Positions 25,516 through 33,935 of a stretch of DNA of 64,000 nucleotides are shown piece by piece. The stretch is from NCBI GenBank assembly GCA_017512485.1, contig JAFWGE010000024.1, forward strand, positions 1 to 64,000. The letters are read 5' to 3'. Every line of letters starts with the position of its first letter. The stretch's first letter is position 1. Origin of the DNA: Oscillospiraceae bacterium (lineage in GTDB: Bacteria > Bacillota > Clostridia > Oscillospirales > Oscillospiraceae). The notes under the pieces are model-generated. The model did not search any database and was not told the origin of the DNA. It saw nothing but the letters and a program-made list of their open reading frames with translations. Made by a program: the position numbers and the translations under genes.

Positions 25516-27960
25516 TTACAATTCGAACTCGCTGCGGTAGATAACGTCGTCCTGTATCTCCGGGGACAACTGTACGAAATAAGCGGAGAACCCGCCTATA
25601 CGGACTATCAGGTCCGAGTAATCACCCGGGTTGGATTTGGCTTCCTTAAGCTGCTCGGTATCCAGAAGGTTGTACTGTATGTGCGTGCCCCCCGCCGACA
25701 TAAACGCATTGGTGTAAGCGATAAGCTTGTCTACGCTGTCGGGGCTGGCGGCTACCGAGGAGGAGAACTTCTGATTGAGTACCGAGGCGTATGCCACGTC
25801 TGAGAAGCAGCTGGAACAGGCGGAGCGCAGCACCGCGGTGGGGCCCTTTGTATCCATGCCGCGCATGGGGGAGAGGCTGCCGTCGTTGAGGGGTTCCAGG
25901 GCTTTCCTGCCGTTTGGCAGCGCCCCTGCGCCCAGGCCTCCGTAGTAGTGCCAGGCAAGGCCCTCCCTGGAGATTATGTGCTGTGGGAACGGGGAGTTGT
26001 CGAAACTGTGTATTATGGCCGCGGAATCCTGACTGATGCGGCGTACCAGACTGTCCGCTTCGGGGTCGTCGTTGCCGTATTTAGGCTGGTTCATGCACAG
26101 ACGGCGTATGCGTTCGCCCTCAGCACCCGCAAAGTTTGAATCGAGAGCGTCCATAATCTGCTCCATGGTCAGAGCACCGGACTCGAACACCAGCTTTTTC
26201 AGCGCCGTGAGGGAGTCAGCAACGTCTATAATTGCTCTGTCGGATATACCGAAAAGTGAATAGTCGGGATGGGGGAACATGAGATCCTGACCCAGATCCA
26301 TGCTGGCGTCGATACCGAGTATCGAAAGAAGAGGCAGCCTCAGGTATTCGTGACCCATATCCCTTGCCACAGCTCCCAGCCACAGCACCCTGTGGCAGAG
26401 GTATCTGTGCTGGGTAAGGAAAGCGGCGTATAGGCTCTCAAAATCCTTGTAGTCTCTGCCCTCGCCGGTGGCGAGGCCTGTCTGCTTCCCGTTAATATCA
26501 CGCCCGTTGTGCAGGGTCATGTGCAGTATGCCGGCCAGATTGAATGCGGCCACACCCTCGGCACCGTAGTGTTCTGAGCGGCTGGGGACCGTGGGGTACA
26601 CGCACCCCAGGCCGCACCACTCCACGGCCTCCTCGTAAGGAATGCCGTCGCGCACGAAGCTGGCGGTAACTGCGTCGTCATTTTCGAACAGGGGGATGCC
26701 ACCCTTGGTGGCAAGGTTCGTACGTATGGCTTTGTTCATGAGCCATTCCGGAGTCTGGCTGTTCCAGCGCAGGCCTACGGTTGGGGAGGACAGATGAAGC
26801 AGGGATACCAGATGCAGGAAAAGATAGCTTAACTCGTTGGACCTGTCTTTTCCGTCGGCGCCCATGCCGCCTACCATGACGTTGTTTATGCCGAAGTTTA
26901 TCTGATGGGACTCCTTCTGGGAGCCCGAAGAAACGAATGTCTGAGTGCCCCAGCGGCCGATGAGGTCAGCCAGGAGACTCGCCTCATCTTCAAGGGGAAC
27001 GCCGGAGTCTATATCTTTTATGAAATACGGGTACAGGTACTGGTCGCCCCTGCCCCAGTGGGCGTTGTTTTGGATGGGGTTTTCCAGCATTTTGGCCAGA
27101 TTGCAGAACTGCATGGACTGCAGAGCCTCACGCAGGGAGGAGGCGGGATGTTCCGGCACCCTGCGGCACGTGGCGGCTATCCGCAGGTAATGCTCACGCT
27201 CTTCAGACTCAGTCGACGCAGCCGCGAGGCTTTCGGCCAGGTCCGCATATCGGTTGGCGTGGCGGATTACGGCCTCAAGGCAGATGATGGATGCCTCCCA
27301 GAAGTATATTTTGCGGATATCCGTTTCCATGGCGGTCCGGGCTGCCTCTATGTGCTGGCGGCACTGCTCTATGTAGCCCCGCAGACCGACTTTGAGTATT
27401 TTGTCCCAGTGGAGTACCGAGGTGGATTGCCCGGTAATGGCAGAGTCCAGGGACGGGTCCTTAAGTTTGGCGGCCTCGGCGTCTTTCTCCCAGCTGCCAA
27501 CAAGCGCTTCCCATGCCTTGTAGGTCATTTCCGGCATGGTCTTCACGCGAAACAGACGCGCGCTCTCCCGCAGTATCTCCAATCCCTCGGCGTCTATATG
27601 TACGCTGGCGTCCAAAGTGGCGGCAAAGTCCCCCGAGTCGTTCCAGATCCCGGGAATGTAGTCTCCGCACACGTCAAAAGACGTTTGGCAGCCTATTACC
27701 CATGGGGTGGGGCGGCCCACTATCTCGTCATAAGGCTGGATGGCGATGGTGAGATTGTCCAGTATGCAAGCCAACAGTTTGGCGCGGCGTATCTCAAGAT
27801 CTTCCCCCTCGGTCTCCTTCCACGATTTTACTGTCCAGCGCTCCCTGTCCGGGCTTACCCGCCAGCCTGCCGCTTTCATGGCGGCGCGCCACGCCCTGTT
27901 CCTGGGGCTGAGCTCCAGCCTGTCTATCTTCTCAAGCAGGTCTTTTCTTACAGTACTCAT
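25516..27960 (-). CDS. Glycyl radical enzyme (PFL-like family, function unknown)
   Basis: An 814-aa oxygen-sensitive radical enzyme. Near the C-terminus the glycyl radical motif is VRIGGFSAYFV (radical Gly at about residue 790). The active-site loop is EWCGLGCVYPTVPSR; Cys at about 453 is the likely thiyl residue. Lyases and dehydratases such as CutC, glycerol and hydroxyproline dehydratases carry GCVE at this place; here Tyr replaces the Glu, so those reactions are unlikely. The N-terminal GR(P)TPWV and ESHQINFG blocks fit the PFL2 group. I chose the second of two close ATGs (27960) because GGAGGT touches the first. The activase gene lies 34 nt upstream. Substrate unknown. Confidence 0.88.
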   Translation of the reverse strand: MSTVRKDLLEKIDRLELSPRNRAWRAAMKAAGWRVSPDRERWTVKSWKETEGEDLEIRRAKLLACILDNLTIAIQPYDEIVGRPTPWVIGCQTSFDVCGDYIPGIWNDSGDFAATLDASVHIDAEGLEILRESARLFRVKTMPEMTYKAWEALVGSWEKDAEAAKLKDPSLDSAITGQSTSVLHWDKILKVGLRGYIEQCRQHIEAARTAMETDIRKIYFWEASIICLEAVIRHANRYADLAESLAAASTESEEREHYLRIAATCRRVPEHPASSLREALQSMQFCNLAKMLENPIQNNAHWGRGDQYLYPYFIKDIDSGVPLEDEASLLADLIGRWGTQTFVSSGSQKESHQINFGINNVMVGGMGADGKDRSNELSYLFLHLVSLLHLSSPTVGLRWNSQTPEWLMNKAIRTNLATKGGIPLFENDDAVTASFVRDGIPYEEAVEWCGLGCVYPTVPSRSEHYGAEGVAAFNLAGILHMTLHNGRDINGKQTGLATGEGRDYKDFESLYAAFLTQHRYLCHRVLWLGAVARDMGHEYLRLPLLSILGIDASMDLGQDLMFPHPDYSLFGISDRAIIDVADSLTALKKLVFESGALTMEQIMDALDSNFAGAEGERIRRLCMNQPKYGNDDPEADSLVRRISQDSAAIIHSFDNSPFPQHIISREGLAWHYYGGLGAGALPNGRKALEPLNDGSLSPMRGMDTKGPTAVLRSACSSCFSDVAYASVLNQKFSSSVAASPDSVDKLIAYTNAFMSAGGTHIQYNLLDTEQLKEAKSNPGDYSDLIVRIGGFSAYFVQLSPEIQDDVIYRSEFEL

Positions 27961-27994
27961 TGTCATACCTCCTGTAGGCGTTTACGCGGCACGG

Positions 27995-28891
27995 TCACCT
28001 GGAGACCGTACACTTTATACCGTAGGATATATATAGCTTTCCCGTCTCCTCTGCTTCGGCGGGAGAGAGGGGAGAAAGTTCCCCGGTGGCATAGCTCATA
28101 TCCAGAGCTTCGTATTTGGTCTTACCTGCCCGATGGTAGGGCATCAGCTCCAGCCGAGGAACGCCAAGCTCTTTCAGGAATGAGGAAGTAGCCGAAATAT
28201 CCTCCATGCAGTCGTTTACTCCGGGGATCAGGGGCTTTCTGAAGCATACTACAGAAGACTCTGCCGCCAGGAGCCGGGCGTTCTCGAGGATAAGGGCGTT
28301 GTCTGCGCCGGTCTGTTCACGGTGGAGTTCGGGGTCCATTATTTTCAAATCACAGTAGAACATATCAGTGAGTGGAATGAGGGCGCGGATACTGTCCGGA
28401 CTGACGCAGGCGCAGGTCTCCACGCAGGTGTGAATGCCCGCGCCGCGGCACAGACTGAACAGTTCCTCAAGAAATTCCGGCCACATAAAGGGCTCACCGC
28501 CTGAAACGGTAACTCCTCCACCGGAAGCCCTGTAAAACATATCGTCCTTTTTTACCTGTTCGAAAACGTCACCGGCTTCCATAAAACTGCCGTACTGCAC
28601 CAGGGCGCCGGTATCGCAGACTTTTACACAGTCTCCGCAGTTGTCGCACTTTTCCCTGTCTATCCTCCGGGGACCCGGGAGAACGGCACCCTTTGAACAG
28701 GCGGTAAGGCACGTCCCGCAGCTCCTGCACAGCCTTGAGAGAAAGCCGGTTTTGGGGGAGCGGCTGAGATTTTCGGGATTCGCACACCAGCGGCAGCGCA
28801 AAGGACAGCCCTGGACAAAAACCGTGGTGCGTATCCCCGGACCGTCGTGGATTGAGTAGCCCTGTATATTGGATATGAGTGCCTCAGACAA
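27995..28891 (-). CDS. Glycyl radical enzyme activating enzyme (radical SAM)
   Basis: A 298-aa radical SAM protein that would install the glycyl radical on the enzyme encoded next. The SAM cluster motif is CPLRCRWC (residues 29-36). Between it and the rest of the barrel are two ferredoxin-type cluster motifs, CRSCGTCLTAC and CDNCGDCVKVC, as in most activases other than PflA. GGGVTVSGGEP is the SAM-binding GGE motif and ELMPYHRAGKTKY is a typical C-terminal block. The gene starts with TTG at 28891: GGAGG stands 7 nt before it and no ATG is suitably placed. It is first in the two-gene operon. Confidence 0.92.
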   Translation of the reverse strand: MSEALISNIQGYSIHDGPGIRTTVFVQGCPLRCRWCANPENLSRSPKTGFLSRLCRSCGTCLTACSKGAVLPGPRRIDREKCDNCGDCVKVCDTGALVQYGSFMEAGDVFEQVKKDDMFYRASGGGVTVSGGEPFMWPEFLEELFSLCRGAGIHTCVETCACVSPDSIRALIPLTDMFYCDLKIMDPELHREQTGADNALILENARLLAAESSVVCFRKPLIPGVNDCMEDISATSSFLKELGVPRLELMPYHRAGKTKYEALDMSYATGELSPLSPAEAEETGKLYISYGIKCTVSR

Positions 28892-29229
28892 ACGGGTACC
28901 TCCTTGCCGGATCTCACATATTTTCTGCTATGATTATATTACATCTTATGCGGGTTTTACAATACCAAGGGCGAATGATAATAGGTAATAATGAAAGAGC
29001 AAGACCGCATAAGCGGTCAAAGCAGTGCATTTTGGGAACGTGCTATGAAAACCGCATGAAATATGCTGCCGCAGGGGACAGCGTACAATGATAAAAGCTG
29101 AAATGATAATTTGCACGCAGACACATGGAAAAATGATGTTTAAGGTGATAAAATACACTTATTATGAGAAACCTAGACCGGTCCTACAAATCCGGAGAGG
29201 TTTTCAAATGCTGGGGAGGAAGCGGAAAG
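28892..29229. other. Divergent intergenic region
   Basis: A 338-nt gap between the activase (minus) and the LRR protein (plus). It holds the activase promoter (28933-28962) and a short hairpin GACCGC-ATAA-GCGGTC (29003-29018). The plus-strand promoter cannot be assigned with confidence; GATAAAATA near 29150 is a candidate -10. No gene seen. Confidence 0.5.
28933..28962 (-). promoter_or_regulatory. Putative promoter of the activase / glycyl radical enzyme operon
   Basis: Minus strand TTGTAA (28957-28962), 18-nt spacer, TATAAT (28933-28938). Confidence 0.5.
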
Positions 29230-32200
29230 ATGAAGAGTAAATGCGTGAAAAAACTGCAGGCGTTTTTCACACTGACCATTTTAACGATGTGCGCCGCAGT
29301 ACTTGTATTTGCCGCACCGTTAACGGAAGCGGACGACGGCGCGGATTTGCAGGAGGAGCTGTCATACGGCCAGCTCCGGTATGTTGTGAGCGCCGGGGCG
29401 GTTACAATAAAAAGCTGCAGTACACAGGCAGTAAACGTAGAGATACCGGAGACCATCGACGGTATGCCCGTGACCGCTTTGGGTTATCAGGCGTTCCGGA
29501 ACTGTAAGGACCTGGCCAGCGTGATAATTCCTGCCGGTGTGAAAAGCTTTGCCAGCGGAGGTGCTTTCTACGGGTGCGAGTCCCTGACTTCCGCAGGTCC
29601 CATAGGGGGAGACTATGCTATTCAGTTCGGATGGACAGAAGCCATACCGGCATACGCGTTCGCGGATTGCGGCGGTCTTCAGAAGGCCGTAATTCCCGAT
29701 ACGATAACAGAGATCGGGGGACACGCGTTTTTTAACTGCGGCAGTCTGGCGGAGATTGTGATACCTGCCGGTGTCAGCAAGGTGGGAGACGGGGCGTTTT
29801 ACGGGTGTGAGTCTCTGACTTCCGCCGGCCCGATCGGAGGGGATTATTCCGTACAGTTCGGGTGGACGGAGACTTTGCCTTCCAAAGCGTTAAACGACCT
29901 GAAAGGCTTGGAGCTTCTGGTGGTGCCGGACGGGGCAAAATGGTCGAACTTTCTCTACGGGAAGGAGCATCTGAAGACTGCGGGCCCCGCGGGAGGAGAC
30001 TACGACATCCAACTTGGGCAGATGGAAGAGGTACCCGCCCAAATGTTCAAGGAGAGCAGCCTTGTGAGCATCGTGCTCCCGTCAAAAGTGATGTCTGTGG
30101 GTGATTATGCCTTCGCCAACAGCAGGGGCTTGAAAACAGTTGAGTTCCCCGACAAACTCGTCTCCATCGGAAGCTGCGCTTTCGACAACTGCGAGGCTCT
30201 CGAAGGGAAACTCGTCCTTCCTGACAGCGTGAATACCCTTGGGACACACGTTTTCAGAAACTGCAGTTCCCTTGAGGAGGTAGCGCTGCCTTCTGGGATA
30301 ACCACTCTGGAAAGCGGTACGTTTTCCAAATGCACCGGTCTCAGGCGTGCGGTCATACCGGACGGCGTGACACAGCTGGGCAGGGGATCAGGATATGTTT
30401 TCGAGTACTGTTCAAATCTGGAGAGCGTCACGATACCGGCCGGATGCTCCATATTCGGTTATTCCACGTTCCGCGGATGCGATAAGCTTAAGTCCGCCGG
30501 TCCCATAGGAGGGGACTATAATATACAGTTCGGTTGGACGGAAGCTATCCCTGGCAACGCTTTCCAGGACTGCTCCGCGCTGGAACTTGTGGTGATACCG
30601 GCATCCGTTGCTCAGATGCCGTACACCGGAGCTTTCAGCGGCTGCCCCGGACTGAAGACCGCGGGCCCTGTGGGCGGCGGCTACAATATACAGTTCGGCT
30701 GGACTGATACGATACCGGCGAGCGCCTTCCAAAGCTGTACCAGCCTGGAAGAGGTGATTGTACCTGCAGGCATAACCGCCATAAAGGACAGCGCGTTCAA
30801 TAACTGCCCCGCCCTTAGATCGGCCACTTTGAATGAGGGGCTCCTGACAATGGGCGTCAACTCTTTCGGGACCTGCAAGTCATTGGAGACGATAGAGCTT
30901 CCCGCCAGCCTTAACAGCTTTGATTACAGGGCGTTCACGGGGTGTACGGCTCTGGCGGAGATCAATGTACGGCAGGGGAACGAAGTATACTCCTCCGAGA
31001 GAGGAGTGGTTTTCAGCGCGGACAAAAAAACGCTTATCATCTGTCCCCCGGGTTTTGGGGGAGAAAAATATACCATTCCGGATACAGTTGAGAAGATAGG
31101 CAACAACGCGTTTTCCGGCAATCAGGGACTGACGGAAGTGATCATACCTGAAAGCGTAAATAACATAGGTCTATCGGCGTTTCGCGAGTGCCAAGGCCTG
31201 CAGCGAGTCACCATTCCGGACAGCGTCACCTACCTGGGAGCTAATGCGTTTTACAACTGTCCCGCACTTGCGGAGGCGGAACTGTCCGCGAACCTGGGGC
31301 AGTTCAACGGAAACGAATTTGAACGATGCCCCGGGCTGACGATAAAGAGCCACGAACGCACGTGGGCAAAGATTTATGCCATGGATTACGGCATTGCGTG
31401 GGAATCGCTGGGAGTATATGAACCAACGGTGGTATATTATGAGCCCGGTGATTATATCGATTGGTCCAAACTCGGGAATCATACAAAGATATTATTGCCC
31501 GACGGAACATATCCGTGCATTTCTGTTGAGCTGAAGGCTTGTGATATAAGCATCGAGGCAGAGAATCCCGGCAGGGCGGAGCTGTTGTCAAAGTCAGATG
31601 ATTCTCCCGTGCTGCCCATGAGACAGTCCGCCTACGTTGATATAACGGGCCTGATAATGGGACATGAGCAGATCAGTACGGACAGCAGAGTGGGGTGCGG
31701 GGCAAGCATCCCGGCGTATTCAGACCAAAACGCCGCACACGTCCTGGTCGCAACGGGGTCGAGATTCATTTCGGTGGACAGGTGTGACCTGTGGGGCTGT
31801 GGTCTTACGTCAATATTCCTCTCCAGGTCGCGGGATATCGCAGTTAAGGACAGCGTCCTCAGGGACTGTGTGTTCGGCGCGGTATATTCCAGCGAGTCAG
31901 AGGCGGCATTCGAAAACTGCGTCATCAGCGGCAATGCGTATCATGAGGAGTACAGGGACCGTCCGTGCATTTACCTGAATAACACCTACGATAATAGTGA
32001 CTACCCCACGGATGTGAGCTTCAAGGGATGTGAGTTTTACGGCAATTACAACCCGAAGCTTATCGGGGGACAGATCATGATTAAAAGCCATTATGAAGAT
32101 CGGGATGGAATAAACGTATATATCCCCGCGGGATACACAGACATTGACGAGGGCAGATACTTCACAGACTGTGTATTTCATGACAACGCCTGGGACGGCG

Positions 32201-32718
32201 GGATCCCGGGGATGTACGGCATATGCGCGGTGGGCCGGGTCACCTGGCAGATCACCGCGGACAAAGACGGGAAAATGACCCTGGTAATGGGTAAGGACAT
32301 ATCGTTTGCCGACGGCGGCACCTACAAGGGAGTTTCAGGGGAGACGCCCCTTTACAGCGAATACAGCCTTCCATGGGCCCGTTACATAAAGGAGATATCC
32401 TCATATTCGCTGATACCGGGGGTGTGTACATATTTGCCGGCGAACAGCCAGGCCGACGTTGTTCTGGATCTTGCGGCATCGGGGGTGCCCGCCGGGAGTT
32501 ATACGCTGGTAAAAGCAGTGTTCAGCAGCAGTAACGCCAACGACGGAGGGCGGATGGACACCGTCTTATTGGAAAAAGTCGACTTCGACGGGGCGGCACC
32601 GTTGGGACTGTCCGCGGACAGCCCGGTGCGGCAGATAACTGTATTCATGCTGCTTAGTGAGGACGGGTCCGTACCGGCCTGCGGAAGGACAAGCCTGCAG
32701 TTCGTTCACGTACGGTAA
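29230..32718 (+). CDS. Secreted BspA-type leucine-rich repeat protein with parallel beta-helix domain
   Basis: A 1162-aa exported protein. Signal peptide to about residue 28 (KKLQAF, hydrophobic core, VFAAP). Residues about 40-710 are LRR_5/BspA repeats (AFxNCxxLxxVxIPxxVxxIG). From about 760 the sequence changes to a right-handed beta-helix with many short strands and His/Asn/Cys turns (VDITGLIMG, FISVDRCDLWGCGLTSIF, AFENCVISGN). No sortase motif, dockerin, S-layer domain or C-terminal TM is present, so it is probably released or held by an unknown means. BspA-type LRR proteins of host-associated bacteria bind host matrix or other cells; the beta-helix suggests carbohydrate contact. I chose ATG at 29230 for its signal peptide and upstream GGAGGAAG. 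Confidence 0.85.
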   Translation: MKSKCVKKLQAFFTLTILTMCAAVLVFAAPLTEADDGADLQEELSYGQLRYVVSAGAVTIKSCSTQAVNVEIPETIDGMPVTALGYQAFRNCKDLASVIIPAGVKSFASGGAFYGCESLTSAGPIGGDYAIQFGWTEAIPAYAFADCGGLQKAVIPDTITEIGGHAFFNCGSLAEIVIPAGVSKVGDGAFYGCESLTSAGPIGGDYSVQFGWTETLPSKALNDLKGLELLVVPDGAKWSNFLYGKEHLKTAGPAGGDYDIQLGQMEEVPAQMFKESSLVSIVLPSKVMSVGDYAFANSRGLKTVEFPDKLVSIGSCAFDNCEALEGKLVLPDSVNTLGTHVFRNCSSLEEVALPSGITTLESGTFSKCTGLRRAVIPDGVTQLGRGSGYVFEYCSNLESVTIPAGCSIFGYSTFRGCDKLKSAGPIGGDYNIQFGWTEAIPGNAFQDCSALELVVIPASVAQMPYTGAFSGCPGLKTAGPVGGGYNIQFGWTDTIPASAFQSCTSLEEVIVPAGITAIKDSAFNNCPALRSATLNEGLLTMGVNSFGTCKSLETIELPASLNSFDYRAFTGCTALAEINVRQGNEVYSSERGVVFSADKKTLIICPPGFGGEKYTIPDTVEKIGNNAFSGNQGLTEVIIPESVNNIGLSAFRECQGLQRVTIPDSVTYLGANAFYNCPALAEAELSANLGQFNGNEFERCPGLTIKSHERTWAKIYAMDYGIAWESLGVYEPTVVYYEPGDYIDWSKLGNHTKILLPDGTYPCISVELKACDISIEAENPGRAELLSKSDDSPVLPMRQSAYVDITGLIMGHEQISTDSRVGCGASIPAYSDQNAAHVLVATGSRFISVDRCDLWGCGLTSIFLSRSRDIAVKDSVLRDCVFGAVYSSESEAAFENCVISGNAYHEEYRDRPCIYLNNTYDNSDYPTDVSFKGCEFYGNYNPKLIGGQIMIKSHYEDRDGINVYIPAGYTDIDEGRYFTDCVFHDNAWDGGIPGMYGICAVGRVTWQITADKDGKMTLVMGKDISFADGGTYKGVSGETPLYSEYSLPWARYIKEISSYSLIPGVCTYLPANSQADVVLDLAASGVPAGSYTLVKAVFSSSNANDGGRMDTVLLEKVDFDGAAPLGLSADSPVRQITVFMLLSEDGSVPACGRTSLQFVHVR
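29585..30735 (+). repeat. Five AGPxGGxYxIQFGWT cassettes in the LRR gene
   Basis: Inside the LRR coding region a cassette of the form AGPIGGDYxIQFGWTExIP recurs five times at irregular spacing (near 29590, 29825, 29980, 30495 and 30660). Copies 1, 2, 4 and 5 are close at DNA level; copy 3 is degenerate (QLGQMEEVP). The cassettes sit between ordinary LRR units, which points to internal duplication. Confidence 0.8.
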
Positions 32719-32818
32719 CGGCAGATCATAGGGTCCCGCCGAACCTCGACGGGATCCTGCTTAACGGCGGAAAAGCAAAATCCAGGCGCGCGTCGGCTTA
32801 TGAACGGGAGGGAAGCGT

Positions 32819-33769
32819 ATGGAGATCGCGGGATATGAACGTGTTCCGGGAGAAACCGTAAAGGATTATTCATTGGCAGAGGGTACGGATATACTGGTAC
32901 CTTATGTACTGCTCTGGGGAGCCCGGGAGGGCCCCACCGTGGTGGTGACAGCCGGCATACACTGCGCCGAGTATGTAGGGATAGACGCCGCACTGCGGCT
33001 CTCACTGGAACTTGACCCGGCTGAGCTCGCAGGGAACGTGGTGATCCTGCCGCTTTGCAACCGGTCGGGGTTTGAACATCGGACCATGAGCACTGTATAT
33101 GAGGACGGGAAAAACCTTAACCGCGTGTTCCCGGGAGACCCGGAGGGAACCGCTGCTCAGAGGCTTGCGGATATGCTTTACCGTACTTTTATCTCAAAAG
33201 CGGACGCGTACATAGACCTGCACAGCGGGGACGGCTATGAGGGACTCGTCCCGTTTGCGTATTACGTGGGCGGCACCTCCGTCGAAAAAGAGTCCGCCGA
33301 GATGCTTGAGTGTATCGACGTGCCTTTGTGTGTCCGCTCGCGCTGTACGGAGGGGGGCGCTTACAACACGGCGTCCGCAGCGGGAATACCGTCTGTCCTC
33401 ATAGAGAGAGGCTGCATGGGCGTACTGGACCGGGGGCAGTCCGACGCCGATATGGAGGACGTGAGAAACATCCTCAGAAGGCTCGGAGTGCTCAAAGGAG
33501 AGTACAGGACATACCCCAAGACAGAGCTTGAGGAGTATGACGAGCCCTCGCCCATCACCGGCTTGTGGTACCCGGAGATGAGAGTCGGGCAGCGGTTCAG
33601 TAAAGGGGACCGCTTTGGAGAAATAAAAGACTGTTTCGGGCGGGTACTGCACACAGCCATAGCCCGGCGGGATGGCATACTGCTGTATCAAACACAGTCA
33701 CTTAACATACTGTGCGGAGGTCCAATGGTGGCATACGGTGCTGTCCGTACGCAGTCAAATCAGGAATAG
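32819..33769 (+). CDS. Succinylglutamate desuccinylase/aspartoacylase family metallohydrolase
   Basis: A 316-aa zinc hydrolase of the M14-like AstE/AspA group, which remove acyl groups from N-acyl amino acids or related amides. Zinc ligands are visible as TAGIHCAEYVG (His-x2-Glu, residues 48-51) and YIDLHSGD (second His, about 139), and the substrate region CNRSGFEHR plus DGKNLNRVFPGD is typical. IERGCMG supplies the catalytic Glu. The C-terminal beta domain (GLWYPEMRVGQRF, GILLYQ) is complete. GGGAGG precedes ATG. It follows the LRR gene by 100 nt; a link between them is not evident. Confidence 0.85.
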   Translation: MEIAGYERVPGETVKDYSLAEGTDILVPYVLLWGAREGPTVVVTAGIHCAEYVGIDAALRLSLELDPAELAGNVVILPLCNRSGFEHRTMSTVYEDGKNLNRVFPGDPEGTAAQRLADMLYRTFISKADAYIDLHSGDGYEGLVPFAYYVGGTSVEKESAEMLECIDVPLCVRSRCTEGGAYNTASAAGIPSVLIERGCMGVLDRGQSDADMEDVRNILRRLGVLKGEYRTYPKTELEEYDEPSPITGLWYPEMRVGQRFSKGDRFGEIKDCFGRVLHTAIARRDGILLYQTQSLNILCGGPMVAYGAVRTQSNQE

Positions 33770-33876
33770 ATCATATTATTATATAAACGTGTATGGGACC
33801 GAACCGGCGGCTAGCCGGCGCTTCGGTTTGAACTGTCGTATGGGATTGATCGATACTGAAGGAATATGAACAGAGC

Positions 33877-33909
33877 GGGCCGCGCTTCCGGTTTTCGGAG
33901 GCGCGGCCC
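33877..33909. terminator. 14-bp GC-rich hairpin between convergent genes
   Basis: 33877-33890 pairs with 33896-33909, with one G-T pair on the plus strand. No T-run on either side, so this is only a probable bidirectional terminator. Confidence 0.45.
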
Positions 33910-33935
33910 ACGTGATATGAGTTGATATGAGTCCG

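Noticed and set aside
29585..30735. Regular repeats that could suggest a CRISPR array
   Set aside because: They are in frame within a secreted LRR protein, irregularly spaced and encode the AGPxGGxYxIQFGWT cassette.
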